Notes: generated by a model from the letters alone, not told the origin. A stretch of 16,210 nucleotides of DNA from Clostridiales bacterium (GCA_004557905.1 SFFH01000056.1:1-16210); one strand, 5' to 3'. Shown: positions 1 to 7,148, numbered from the stretch's first letter. Made by a program: numbers and translations.

Positions 1-114
1 GGTGGACAGGACCATGGTGATGGCCGCGGTCAGGGTGGTCTTGCCGTGGTCAACGTGGCCGATCGTGCCGATGTTAACGTGCGGCTTCGTGCGCTCAAAT
101 TTCTGCTTCGCCAT
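1..114 (-). CDS. tuf: Elongation factor Tu, N-terminal fragment (rest outside window)
   Basis: EF-Tu is the GTPase that delivers aminoacyl-tRNA to the ribosomal A site. Only the first 38 codons lie in the window. They begin MAKQKFERTKPHVNIGTIGH, which is the standard EF-Tu N-terminus, and contain the P-loop GHVDHGKT at residues 19-26, typical of EF-Tu and distinct from the AHIDAGKT loop of EF-G. The ATG at 114-112 is preceded by a strong Shine-Dalgarno (GGAGGAAA, minus strand of 121-128). It is the last visible gene of the str operon, 89 bases behind fusA. That gap holds two hairpins, so tuf is probably co-transcribed with fusA and possibly subject to RNA processing. The gene is cut by the window edge, not by mutation, as far as can be seen. 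Confidence 0.97.
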   Translation of the reverse strand, partial: MAKQKFERTKPHVNIGTIGHVDHGKTTLTAAITMVLST

Positions 115-131
115 TTTAGCTTTCCTCCATG

Positions 132-183
132 TGCCGGGTTTGCCGGCATATTGATGATCGGCCGCCCGCGCTTATGCGCGGGC
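132..183 (-). other. Two intergenic hairpins between fusA and tuf
   Basis: The fusA-tuf gap contains two perfect inverted repeats. The first has an 8-base-pair stem, 164-171 with 176-183, and a four-base loop. The second has a 6-base-pair stem, 132-137 with 143-148, and a five-base loop. It lies three bases before the tuf Shine-Dalgarno. Neither is followed by a U-tract in the direction of transcription, so they do not look like intrinsic terminators. They may set mRNA stability, processing or translation of tuf; that role is inferred. Confidence 0.55.
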
Positions 184-203
184 AAGCCTTGCGGATGATG
201 GGA

Positions 204-2285
204 TTACTTCGCAGCCTTGCCGCCGCAGACCTTCTCCATGATGGACTTCGGAACCGGCTCATAGTGCGCGGGCTGCATGCTGTACACGCCACGGCCCTGC
301 GTGCGGGAACGCAGCGCGGTGGAGTAGCCGAACATCTCGGCCAGCGGAACCATCGCGTGAATCATCGCGGTGCCGCCCGGGATGTTCTCCATGCCCTCGA
401 CGCGGCCACGACGGGCGTTCAGGTCGCCGATGACGTCGCCCATGTGGTCCTCCGGCACGGTCACGTCCACCTTCATGATCGGCTCAAGCAGCACCGGATC
501 GGCCTTGGCGATCGCCGCCTTGAAGGCCATGGAACCGGCAATCTTGAACGCGACTTCGGAGGAGTCGACGTCGTGGTAGGAACCGTCGAAGCAGGAGACG
601 TGGAAGTCCACGACCTCGTAGCCGCCCAACGGGCCGCTCTTGGCAGCCTCCTGGATACCAGCGTCGATCGGGGCGATGAACTCCTTCGGGATGGAGCCGC
701 CGACGGTGTCGTTGGAGAAGGAGTAGCCCTGGCCCGGCTCGACCGGGGAGATCTCGATCCAGCAGTGACCGTACTGGCCGTTGCCGCCGGTCTGACGGAC
801 GTAGCGGCCCTCGGCCTTGGCGCTCTTGCGGATGGTCTCGCGATAGGAAACCTGCGGCGCGCCGACGGTCGCCTCGACCTTGAACTCGCGCAGCAGACGG
901 TCAACGATGATCTCCAGATGGAGCTCGCCCATGCCGGCGATGATGGTCTGGCCGGTCTCCTGGTTGGTGAAGGTCTTGAAGGTCGGGTCCTCCTCAGCCA
1001 GACGCAGCAGCGCCAGGATCATCTTCTCCTGGCCGGCCTTGGTCTTGGGCTCGATGGCGACCTGGATAACCGGCTCCGGGAACTCCATCTTCTCCAGGAT
1101 GATCGGGTGCTTGTCGTCGCACAGGGAGTCGCCGGTGGTGGTGTCCTTGAAGCCCACGACGCCGCAGATGTCGCCCGTGCGGATCTCATCGATCTCCTCG
1201 CGGGCATTCGCGTGCATCTGCAGCAGGCGGCCCAGGCGCTCACGCTTGCCCTTGGTGGAGTTGAGCACGTAGGAGCCGGAGGTGATCTGACCGGAGTACA
1301 CGCGCACGAAGGACAGCTTGCCCACGAACGGGTCGGTCATGATCTTGAACGCCAGCGCGGAGAACGGCGCGTCGTCGTCCGCCTCGCGGGTGATCTCCTC
1401 ATCGGTCTTCGGGTCAAAGCCCTTGACCGGCGGGATGTCCACCGGGGACGGCATGTAGGCCACGACGTTGTCCAGCATCGGCTGAACGCCCTTGTTGCGG
1501 TAAGAGGTGCCGCAGGTCACGGCGAAGAACTTGCACTCGATGGTGCCCTTGCGGATGGCGGCCTTCATCTCATCGACGGTCGGCTCCTCGCCCTCCATGT
1601 ACTTCTCCATGATGGTGTCATCGATGTCCGCGAGGGCCTCGATGAGCTGTTCACGGTAGAGCTGGGCGTCCTCCATCATCTCGGCGGGGATGTCCTCGTC
1701 GCGGTAATCCTTGCCCAGGTCATCGTAGTACACCTCAGCGCGCATCGTCAGCAGGTCGATGATGCCGCGGAAGCCCGCCTCAGCGCCGATCGGCAGCTGA
1801 ATCGGGTGCGCGTTGGCATGCAGGCGCTCGTGCAGCATGTCCACCACGCGATAGAAGTTCGCGCCCATGATGTCCATCTTGTTGACGTACACCATGCGCG
1901 GAACATGATAGTGCTCAGCCTGGCGCCACACGGTCTCAGACTGCGGCTCGACGCCGCCCTTGGCACAGAAAACGGCGACAGCGCCGTCCAGGACGCGCAG
2001 AGAGCGCTCAACCTCGACGGTGAAGTCGACGTGGCCTGGGGTGTCGATGATGTTCAGGCGATAGCCCTTCCAGAAGCAGGTGGTCGCAGCGGACGTGATG
2101 GTGATGCCGCGCTCCTGCTCCTGAGCCATCCAGTCCATGGTCGCGGTGCCCTCATGGGTCTCGCCGATCTTACGATTCTTACCGGTGTAGAACAGAATAC
2201 GCTCGGTGGTGGTCGTCTTGCCGGCGTCGATGTGAGCCATGATGCCAATGTTGCGAACCTTGCTCAGTTCATGGGTTCTGGCCAT
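204..2285 (-). CDS. fusA: Elongation factor G
   Basis: EF-G is the GTPase that drives tRNA-mRNA translocation and, with RRF, ribosome recycling. The 693-residue product has the expected family length. GTPase motifs are AHIDAGKTT at residues 17-25, a switch I segment RGITITSAATT at 59-69, DTPGH at 81-85 and NKMD at 135-138. Domains II to V follow without interruption. I start it at the ATG 2285-2283, which gives the usual MARTHELSKVRNIGIMAHID and sits 7 bases after GGAG. An in-frame TTG two codons upstream (2291) is a poorer choice because it lies closer to that ribosome-binding site. It lies between rpsG (61 bases upstream) and tuf in a classical str operon, with a strong hairpin in the rpsG-fusA gap. 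No truncation or frameshift is visible. Confidence 0.98.
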   Translation of the reverse strand: MARTHELSKVRNIGIMAHIDAGKTTTTERILFYTGKNRKIGETHEGTATMDWMAQEQERGITITSAATTCFWKGYRLNIIDTPGHVDFTVEVERSLRVLDGAVAVFCAKGGVEPQSETVWRQAEHYHVPRMVYVNKMDIMGANFYRVVDMLHERLHANAHPIQLPIGAEAGFRGIIDLLTMRAEVYYDDLGKDYRDEDIPAEMMEDAQLYREQLIEALADIDDTIMEKYMEGEEPTVDEMKAAIRKGTIECKFFAVTCGTSYRNKGVQPMLDNVVAYMPSPVDIPPVKGFDPKTDEEITREADDDAPFSALAFKIMTDPFVGKLSFVRVYSGQITSGSYVLNSTKGKRERLGRLLQMHANAREEIDEIRTGDICGVVGFKDTTTGDSLCDDKHPIILEKMEFPEPVIQVAIEPKTKAGQEKMILALLRLAEEDPTFKTFTNQETGQTIIAGMGELHLEIIVDRLLREFKVEATVGAPQVSYRETIRKSAKAEGRYVRQTGGNGQYGHCWIEISPVEPGQGYSFSNDTVGGSIPKEFIAPIDAGIQEAAKSGPLGGYEVVDFHVSCFDGSYHDVDSSEVAFKIAGSMAFKAAIAKADPVLLEPIMKVDVTVPEDHMGDVIGDLNARRGRVEGMENIPGGTAMIHAMVPLAEMFGYSTALRSRTQGRGVYSMQPAHYEPVPKSIMEKVCGGKAAK

Positions 2286-2307
2286 GTTCAATCTCCTTTT
2301 TGTTGCA

Positions 2308-2333
2308 GCTGCGGCGGCTCAGGCCGCCGCAGC
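2308..2333 (-). other. Strong hairpin in the rpsG-fusA gap
   Basis: This is a perfect 11-base-pair GC-rich inverted repeat (2308-2318 with 2323-2333) with a four-base loop, between the rpsG stop and the fusA ribosome-binding site. On the transcript it is followed by a mixed sequence and then A-rich sequence, not by a U-tract, so it is unlikely to terminate efficiently. It could reduce read-through, block 3' exonucleases or bind a ribosomal protein. None of these can be decided from sequence. Confidence 0.6.
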
Positions 2334-2346
2334 CATCCCCGAGAAA

Positions 2347-2817
2347 TTACCAGCGATAGTGGGCGAAAGCCTTGTTGGCCTCGGCCATACGGTGCATTTC
2401 TTCCTTGCGCTTGACAGCGGCGCCGGTGTTGTTGCTGGCGTCGATGATCTCCGCGCACAGGCGCTCAGCCATGGTCTTCTCGCCGCGCTTGCGGGAGAAG
2501 TCGACCAGCCAGCGCAGCGCCAGGGTCTGACGGCGCTCCGGGCGGATCTCGATCGGGACCTGATAGGTCGCGCCGCCCACACGGCGGGCCTTGACCTCCA
2601 GGCTCGGCAGAATGTTCTGCAGGCCCGCGTTAAACACTTCCATCGCGTCCTTGCCGGTCTTCTCGGCCAGCATGGTGAACGCGTCATAGCAGACGGACTG
2701 CGCGATACCGCGCTTGCCGTCGAGCATGATCTGATTGATCAGCTTGGTAACGATCGTGGTGCCATACACCGGATCCGGCAGCACTTCACGCTTCGGTACA
2801 AATCCACGTCTCGGCAT
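2347..2817 (-). CDS. rpsG: 30S ribosomal protein S7
   Basis: S7 is a primary 16S rRNA-binding protein that nucleates assembly of the 30S head and lies near the tRNA exit site. The 156-residue product has the normal bacterial length. It begins MPRRGFVPKREVLPDPVYG, carries the signature segment LEVKARRVGGATYQVPIEI at residues 73-91, and ends AHYRW. The start at 2817 is preceded by GGAGGG (minus strand of 2826-2831). A longer in-frame extension to 2901 has no S7 homology and was rejected. It is third in the ybxF-rpsL-rpsG-fusA-tuf operon. In E. coli S7 represses its own operon by binding the rpsL-rpsG intercistronic RNA. The 279-base gap here is long enough to hold such a site, but I cannot identify one. 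Confidence 0.98.
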   Translation of the reverse strand: MPRRGFVPKREVLPDPVYGTTIVTKLINQIMLDGKRGIAQSVCYDAFTMLAEKTGKDAMEVFNAGLQNILPSLEVKARRVGGATYQVPIEIRPERRQTLALRWLVDFSRKRGEKTMAERLCAEIIDASNNTGAAVKRKEEMHRMAEANKAFAHYRW

Positions 2818-3096
2818 GGGATAACCCTCCTGGTCATTGTCCGGAGCGGCGCGTTTTCGCATCGCTCCTGTTTTCTTGCAGCATGGTCCGCTCGGCCGCA
2901 TCGCCGCCGCCTCAGCAAAAGCGGCTGGTTTTCTGCGGATCTAGCACACGGCCCTGCCCGCAGAGGCCCGTCAGGCGCTGTTCCAACACGCCTGATTGTC
3001 CTCTGCTTCGCGGCCGGCCACCCTCGCGGGCCGACGACACCTCCGATACTGGGAGGGCGCCACTAAGGATTCCCTACGAAGAAATTCTTAGGCGAA
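2818..3096 (-). other. rpsL-rpsG intergenic region with hairpin after the rpsL stop
   Basis: This 279-base gap is unusually long for a str operon. Two bases after the rpsL stop there is an imperfect hairpin at 3058-3094: 3058-3061 pairs with 3091-3094, and 3064-3071 with 3083-3090 with one mismatch. It has a two-base bulge and an 11-base loop. No U-tract follows it. Further downstream are GC-rich segments with partial self-complementarity, but no hairpin I would defend. The rpsG Shine-Dalgarno is at 2826-2831. No credible small gene is visible. In other bacteria this region binds S7 for feedback control, which is a possibility here, not a demonstrated feature. Confidence 0.5.
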
Positions 3097-3415
3097 TTAC
3101 TTCTTCGGGCGCTTCGCGCCGTACTTGGAGCGGGCCTGCATACGCTTGGCCACGCCGGCAGCGTCCAGCGCGCCGCGGATGATGTGATAGCGGACGCCAG
3201 GCAGGTCGCGGACACGGCCGCCGCGGATGAGCACGACGGAGGGTCAGGCGAACACGGGCGATCTTACGGAGCGCGGAGTTCGGCTTCTTCGGGGTCGTGG
3301 TCTTGACAGAGAGGCAGACGCCGCGCTTCTGCGGGCACTTCTGCAGGATAGGGGCGGTCGGCTTTGCAGCGATCGCTTTTCTTCCGTTGCGGATCAACTG
3401 ATTGATCGTAGGCAT
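3097..3415 (-). pseudogene. rpsL: 30S ribosomal protein S12 gene, frameshifted by an internal deletion of about 56 bases
   Basis: S12 lines the 30S decoding centre. Residues 1-58 read normally (MPTINQLIRNGRKAIAAKPT at the N-terminus, then KRGVC, TTTPKKPNSALRK and ARVRLT). At about 3240/3241 the expected 19 residues (E. coli 59-77, including the GEGHN loop) are absent and the frame shifts. The rest is intact in another frame, from SVVLIRGGRV to the end AKRPKK, with stop TAA at 3099-3097. The present length of 319 bases plus 56 gives exactly 124 codons plus a stop, the usual size. As written, translation continues in the wrong frame past this stop. The start ATG at 3415 has an AGGAGGT ribosome-binding site. 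Since S12 is essential, this is either an assembly or sequencing deletion or a dead copy. The intact operon context favours an assembly artefact. Confidence 0.92.
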
Positions 3416-3481
3416 GGAAGCACCTCCTATGTTTCTTTCAAAAATACTTGGAACACTTTCTTGCTGATACATCTATATGAA

Positions 3482-3559
3482 GCCGCGTGTGCGGCGTCAT
3501 ATCTGAATGATGCGACGGCGCTTTCGCGCCAAAAGAGCCGGCCAGCCGGTGGCTGCCGG
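3482..3559 (-). promoter_or_regulatory. Three-hairpin leader between ybxF and rpsL
   Basis: The 164-base gap between ybxF and rpsL holds three hairpins in a row. The first on the transcript is 3538-3559: 3538-3542 pairs with 3555-3559 and 3544-3547 with 3551-3554, with one bulged base and a three-base loop. It is followed by CTCTTTT (minus strand of 3531-3537), so it resembles a weak intrinsic terminator or attenuator. The second (3517-3521 with 3526-3530) has a GAAA tetraloop on the minus strand. The third (3482-3486 with 3491-3495) has a four-base loop. They could reset the ratio of ybxF to ribosomal-protein expression or bind a regulator. The function is inferred. Confidence 0.5.
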
Positions 3560-3579
3560 TTCCCTGCACCGCCCGCCGC

Positions 3580-3825
3580 TTACTTGAGCAGGCCGGCAGC
3601 TGCTGCCTTCACGTCGATGCCGCAGGCACGCCCGAGCTTCTCCATGGATTCCACCTGCGTGCAGGGGATGTTCATGTCGTAGCAGCGGTCCACCACGCGT
3701 TTGGTCAGAAGCAGGTCCGCGTCGGCGGCGACATAGGCGTGGGCAATCTTCCCCTCGTCCAGCGCGCGCAGCAGCTGCTTGGTGCCAACTACTCGTCGAT
3801 CAGCGTCGGCAAGAGCTTCATGCAT
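3580..3825 (-). CDS. ybxF: Ribosomal L7Ae-like K-turn-binding protein (YbxF family)
   Basis: This is a small protein of the L7Ae/L30e/S12e/Gadd45 superfamily, which in Bacillus binds kink-turn RNA motifs. The 81-residue product has the family GTKQ at residues 14-17, where the RNA-contacting loop begins. It also has the motif ESMEKLGRACGIDVKAAA at 59-76, which closely follows the VESM-KLG-ACGI segment I recall from Bacillus YbxF (82 residues). Position is diagnostic: in many Bacillota this gene sits immediately before rpsL. ATG 3825-3823 is preceded by AAAGGAAG at a suitable distance. It is the first gene after a consensus promoter, so rpoB and rpoC are not its direct upstream neighbours here. 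The cellular role remains poorly defined even in model species. Confidence 0.92.
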   Translation of the reverse strand: MHEALADADRRVVGTKQLLRALDEGKIAHAYVAADADLLLTKRVVDRCYDMNIPCTQVESMEKLGRACGIDVKAAAAGLLK

Positions 3826-3856
3826 AAGTCCATTCTTCCTTTCAATCGTCCAGTGC

Positions 3857-3880
3857 GCAGTCCTCCCCTATGGAGGCTGC
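3857..3880 (-). promoter_or_regulatory. Hairpin in the ybxF 5' leader
   Basis: Between the promoter and ybxF an inverted repeat pairs 3857-3860 with 3877-3880 and 3862-3866 with 3872-3876. It has one bulged A and a five-base loop, nine base pairs in total. It would lie within the 5' untranslated RNA about 30 bases before the start codon. Because YbxF binds kink-turns I looked for tandem G-A pairs and did not find a convincing kink-turn. Autoregulation is therefore only a guess. Confidence 0.35.
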
Positions 3881-3895
3881 ACAGCAAACATAGTC

Positions 3896-3924
3896 ATCAT
3901 ACCACTTCAAAAATCATCTGTCAA
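3896..3924 (-). promoter_or_regulatory. Sigma-A promoter of the str operon
   Basis: On the minus strand the -35 box TTGACA (3924-3919) is a perfect consensus. The -10 box TATGAT (3901-3896) differs by one base, and the spacer is exactly 17 bases and AT-rich. Initiation would fall near 3889, leaving a leader of about 64 bases before ybxF. It is the best promoter in the window and marks the start of the ybxF-rpsL-rpsG-fusA-tuf unit, separate from the cotH array upstream. Confidence 0.88.
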
Positions 3925-3927
3925 CTG

Positions 3928-3977
3928 AAAAAACGCTGATTGTTGCGCAAATGTTAAATTTTGTCGCGCCGCGTTTT
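3928..3977 (-). terminator. Weak candidate terminator after cotH copy A
   Basis: Right at the stop of copy A the minus strand carries AAAACGC, then a GCGC/GCGC inner repeat with a 17-base loop, then GCGTTTTTT. The outer stem pairs 3971-3977 with 3930-3936 and is followed by a short T-run. The loop is long and an 8-base internal bulge separates the stems, so the structure is marginal. It sits exactly where an operon-end signal would be expected, next to the str promoter. Confidence 0.35.
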
Positions 3978-5538
3978 ATGGGGCGTACGCGGCAAAAATG
4001 GCGTCAAGCGCTGCGAAGTGCTCCCCCGCGAACGACACGATCTCGTAGCCGTCCGCCGTGTAGGCCTCCCCGCGCCAGCGCAGCGCGTCGCGCGCGTACG
4101 CGCCGGAGGCGTCCAGCTCCCATGTATAGCCGTCCACCAGGCGCCCGATCACGTCCTCCCGGAACACGCTTTCGCGCATCTGTGCCCACATGTCCCCGAG
4201 CATGCGCCGCGTCACGCCGCCCGCGTCGATGTCGATCATCCGCTGCGCCACGTCGAAGGAAAACAGCCCGTGGTAGAACTCCCCGCTCTCCCCGTCCTTG
4301 AAGCGGCCCCAGGTCAGGTCCATGTCCCACGGCGCGAAACGGTAGGTCAGGCGTCCGTTTTCCCGCTGCGCGATGACGTACATGTTATTGAACACGTTGT
4401 CGCTCATGCCGCCCGCCTGCACGAACAGGTCGTAGCGCAGCAGGGATTCCAGATCAATCACGTCCATCGTCAGGCGCTCGAATTCCTCATCGTACGCCTC
4501 CCCCTGCGGCAGCTGCTCCAGCGCCAGATACGGTCCCAGCGCGTCAAACTCGTGTCCGGCGGCGGGCGCGTGGTACAGTTCGTAGATCGAACCCTCGCGC
4601 ATGGGATTCTCCACATACGGCCGCTCCCCGGCGTACTCGATCTGCGCCGTGCGGTACACGCTGTCCGTGGACGGCGCGCCTGCTCCGCGCTTTGAAAGCT
4701 CCTCGCCGTCGTCCACCGGCTCCATCATGACGTAGCAGCCGGCATACCGGTCGTTCACAAACAGCTCGACGTACTGCGTTTTTCTCGGGCCGTACGGCTC
4801 GTTCTCGTCCGCGATCATCGCGTACACGTCCCAGCTGAGCCGGTCGCGCATCAGCGTGTCGTCCATCACGCCCGCCAGCAGGATGATGTCGTCCGCCCGG
4901 CCGATGCCCGGCACCTCGGCGACGGCCCGGCTGTTCTTCTGCCCGTGCACGAAGTTGATCCGGTAGCTCTTCTTCTCGCTGAACCGGCTGCCCGCGCCGC
5001 GCAGATGCGCGACCGCCTTCGCCGCCAGGCCGCCGCTAGGTGCGGCCAGCGTCACCTGCGCGTCCATGTCCGCGTAATCCAGCTCGCCGTCCGTGCTCAG
5101 CGTCACGATGGGCAGCCCGGTAAAGACGATCTGCGCATAGGCAAACGCCGTCTGCGTGTACGTCAGAATCTGGTAGACCACGCCCTCGCGCACCGCGTCC
5201 TCGCACCAGTCGTAGGTGTAATCATCAGCAAACGCCAGCTGCACGCCCTTCGCGCCCGGCGCGCTCAGGCGCAGCTCGGGCCATTCCTCGCCGTTGTCAA
5301 GGCCGACGGGGCAGTAGAAGGTGTTCTCCTGCGCGTCGTAGCCCAGGCGCATGCCGTTGTTTTCAAGCACCGTCACCAGCGGCGCGTCGCTCTCCTCGCG
5401 CGCGTCCTCAATCGCCCAGACGTCCTCGATGTCCAGAACCGGCCCGACGGCCGGCGCGTACGGCGAGCCATAGATGACCGCAAGGACCAGCAGCGCACAC
5501 AGCGCAACGATCGCCGACAGAATCCTGAACCTGTTCAT
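3976..5538 (-). CDS. Exported CotH-kinase-family protein, copy A
   Basis: This is a CotH-family atypical kinase (B. subtilis CotH phosphorylates spore-coat proteins), 520 residues. Residues 1-24 are basic then hydrophobic (MNRFR, then AIVALCALLVLAVIYG), indicating export or membrane anchoring. Residues 36-150 form a conserved domain I do not recognise, starting IEDVWAIEDAREES. The CotH part follows, with RG at 180-181, candidate ATP lysine K189 in EKKSYR, MRDRLSWD at 230-237, DN-x-x-NN at 380-385 and WDMD at 404-407. It is the last gene of the six-copy array. Its ATG overlaps the stop of copy B as ATGA. Its first 95 codons are nearly identical in DNA to those of B. All candidate active-site residues are present, so activity is plausible. 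Substrate and a spore role are unknown. Confidence 0.9.
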   Translation of the reverse strand: MNRFRILSAIVALCALLVLAVIYGSPYAPAVGPVLDIEDVWAIEDAREESDAPLVTVLENNGMRLGYDAQENTFYCPVGLDNGEEWPELRLSAPGAKGVQLAFADDYTYDWCEDAVREGVVYQILTYTQTAFAYAQIVFTGLPIVTLSTDGELDYADMDAQVTLAAPSGGLAAKAVAHLRGAGSRFSEKKSYRINFVHGQKNSRAVAEVPGIGRADDIILLAGVMDDTLMRDRLSWDVYAMIADENEPYGPRKTQYVELFVNDRYAGCYVMMEPVDDGEELSKRGAGAPSTDSVYRTAQIEYAGERPYVENPMREGSIYELYHAPAAGHEFDALGPYLALEQLPQGEAYDEEFERLTMDVIDLESLLRYDLFVQAGGMSDNVFNNMYVIAQRENGRLTYRFAPWDMDLTWGRFKDGESGEFYHGLFSFDVAQRMIDIDAGGVTRRMLGDMWAQMRESVFREDVIGRLVDGYTWELDASGAYARDALRWRGEAYTADGYEIVSFAGEHFAALDAIFAAYAP

Positions 5539-7148
5539 TTCTTTGCCTCATCCATCGTTTTGGTGTATCCCATCTCCAGAAAGGCAATGCTTCCCTCTGT
5601 CTCCGCAATCTGCGCGATGATCCCGTCAAGCGCTGTAAAGCGTGAGCCTGCAAACTCCAGGATCTCATAGCCGTCGGGGTAAGACATGCCCATGTTCCAT
5701 CTCATTTCGTTGCGCATCATGGCGCCGGATTCCGACAGCTCGTTCGCGTACTGCTCCAGCAGCATGGCCACGTTTTCCTGGATAAAGATGCTCTCGCGCA
5801 TCTCCTTCCATATCTGCGCAAGCCGGCTTCTCGCCCCGCCGGCATCCAGATTGATCAGCCTGTCTGTCAATGGATAGGGCATCCAGCGGCTCGATTCCTC
5901 GTCAATCGCTTCCGCATGACGTCCCCAGCTCAAATCGAGATCCCAGGGGTAAAAGGCGTATCGCAGCCCCTCCCCCGTCTTATCCGTCCAGATGAACAGG
6001 TTGTTGTGAAAGTTGTCGGTCAGGCCGCAGGCCTGCACAAACAAGACATAGCGCAGCAGCTGATCCACATCCACCATCTCCAGGGCGCGGCGAACAAATG
6101 TCTCATCGTCCTCCTCTTTCAGGAGCTCAAGATATGGCTGCAAATCATCAAATTCCCTGCCGACGTTCGGGGTTCTGCGCAGTTCATAGCCGAAACCGTC
6201 CTGACGCTTCAGAGGATCCTTCACCGTCAACCGGTCCCGTACAAAAGGGAGATAGGTGCTGCGGTAGACGCTGTCCTCGCGCAAATGGCTTTCCCCTGCC
6301 AGCCCCAGCTCCTTCTGCGCGTCCATCAGCTCGATCATCAGATAGACGCCGACATATTCGTCGTTGACAAACAGCTCGACATGCTGCGTACGCCTGGGAC
6401 CAAAGGCCGTATCATCCCCGGCAAGGGCGGCATAGAGGTCCCAGCTGAGCTTATCACGCATCAGCGTCTTGTCTTGCAGCATAGACAGCAGCGCAATTTC
6501 ACTCTCCATGCCAAGGCCCGGCACATCATATTGTACGCCATGGCTTCCCCCTGCGAATTCCACCTTATAGCTTTTCTTTTCCTTCGTGTAGGATGTGGAA
6601 GCCCCGCGCACGCGAAGCCGGGCGTCTGCCTGAATGGGCTCATAGCCGGGCGCGCTGATGGCGGCAGTCCCCTTCTGTTCTTCCAGGCCGATGACGCTGT
6701 CCGTCTTCAGGCAAACCACAGGCAGGCCCGTGAATACCACCTGCGTATACCAGAATTTCTCCTGCGTATACGCCAGAATCTGATAGGCGTATCCCTCGCG
6801 CACCGCCTCTTCGCACCAGTCGTAGGTGTAGTCGTCCACGAAGCACAGCGAGACGCCTGTCGCGCCCGGCGCGCTCAGGTGCAGCCCGGGCCATTCCTCG
6901 CCGTTGTCAAGGCCGACGGGGCAATAGAAGGTGTTCTCCTGCGCGTCGTAGCCCAGACGCATGCCGTTGTTTTCAAGCGCCGTCACCAGCGGCGCGCCGC
7001 TCTCCTCGCGCGCGTCCTCAATCGCCCAGACGTCCTCGATGTCCGGAACCGGCCCGACGACCGGCGCGTACGGCGAAAAAAGCGCCACGGTACACACCAG
7101 CAGCGCCGTCATCGCCAGAATGGCTGTCATCAGCTTGAGTCTCTTCAT
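5535..7148 (-). CDS. Exported CotH-kinase-family protein, copy B (mosaic)
   Basis: A 537-residue CotH paralogue. An N-terminal basic and hydrophobic segment (MKRLK, then an alanine/leucine/valine-rich run to about residue 24) precedes SPYAP. The shared unknown domain is at 36-150. CotH motifs are RG at 181-182, lysine K191 in EKKSYK, MRDKLSWDLY at 230-239, DN-x-x-NN at 378-383 and WDLD at 402-405. It overlaps copy C at its start and copy A at its end by 4 bases each, so translation is probably coupled. It is odd in composition. Over 6891-7070 it differs from copy A at only 6 of 180 bases. The body (5540 to about 6780) diverges strongly and is less GC-rich: hand counts of 6121-6240 and 6481-6540 give about 55% and 52%, against 67% for 7861-7920 in copy C. 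Recombination between paralogues is the likely cause. Confidence 0.9.
   Translation of the reverse strand: MKRLKLMTAILAMTALLVCTVALFSPYAPVVGPVPDIEDVWAIEDAREESGAPLVTALENNGMRLGYDAQENTFYCPVGLDNGEEWPGLHLSAPGATGVSLCFVDDYTYDWCEEAVREGYAYQILAYTQEKFWYTQVVFTGLPVVCLKTDSVIGLEEQKGTAAISAPGYEPIQADARLRVRGASTSYTKEKKSYKVEFAGGSHGVQYDVPGLGMESEIALLSMLQDKTLMRDKLSWDLYAALAGDDTAFGPRRTQHVELFVNDEYVGVYLMIELMDAQKELGLAGESHLREDSVYRSTYLPFVRDRLTVKDPLKRQDGFGYELRRTPNVGREFDDLQPYLELLKEEDDETFVRRALEMVDVDQLLRYVLFVQACGLTDNFHNNLFIWTDKTGEGLRYAFYPWDLDLSWGRHAEAIDEESSRWMPYPLTDRLINLDAGGARSRLAQIWKEMRESIFIQENVAMLLEQYANELSESGAMMRNEMRWNMGMSYPDGYEILEFAGSRFTALDGIIAQIAETEGSIAFLEMGYTKTMDEAKK

Noticed and set aside
129..2414. Plus-strand open frame of 761 codons antisense to fusA
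   Set aside because: fusA on the minus strand is unambiguous EF-G. The antisense product is low-complexity and spans the fusA-rpsG junction.
2818..2901. N-terminal extension of rpsG
   Set aside because: The 28 extra residues have no S7 counterpart, while MPRRGFVPKR at 2817 is the normal start with a strong GGAGGG site.
3482..3880. Kink-turn binding site for YbxF in the ybxF or rpsL leader
   Set aside because: Hairpins exist, but none shows the tandem G-A pairs next to a three-base bulge that define a kink-turn.
3951..4301. Plus-strand Arg/Pro-rich frames in this and similar places (for example 8407-9261)
   Set aside because: Extreme Arg/Pro/Ser composition, typical of off-frame reading of GC-rich codons, with no domain.
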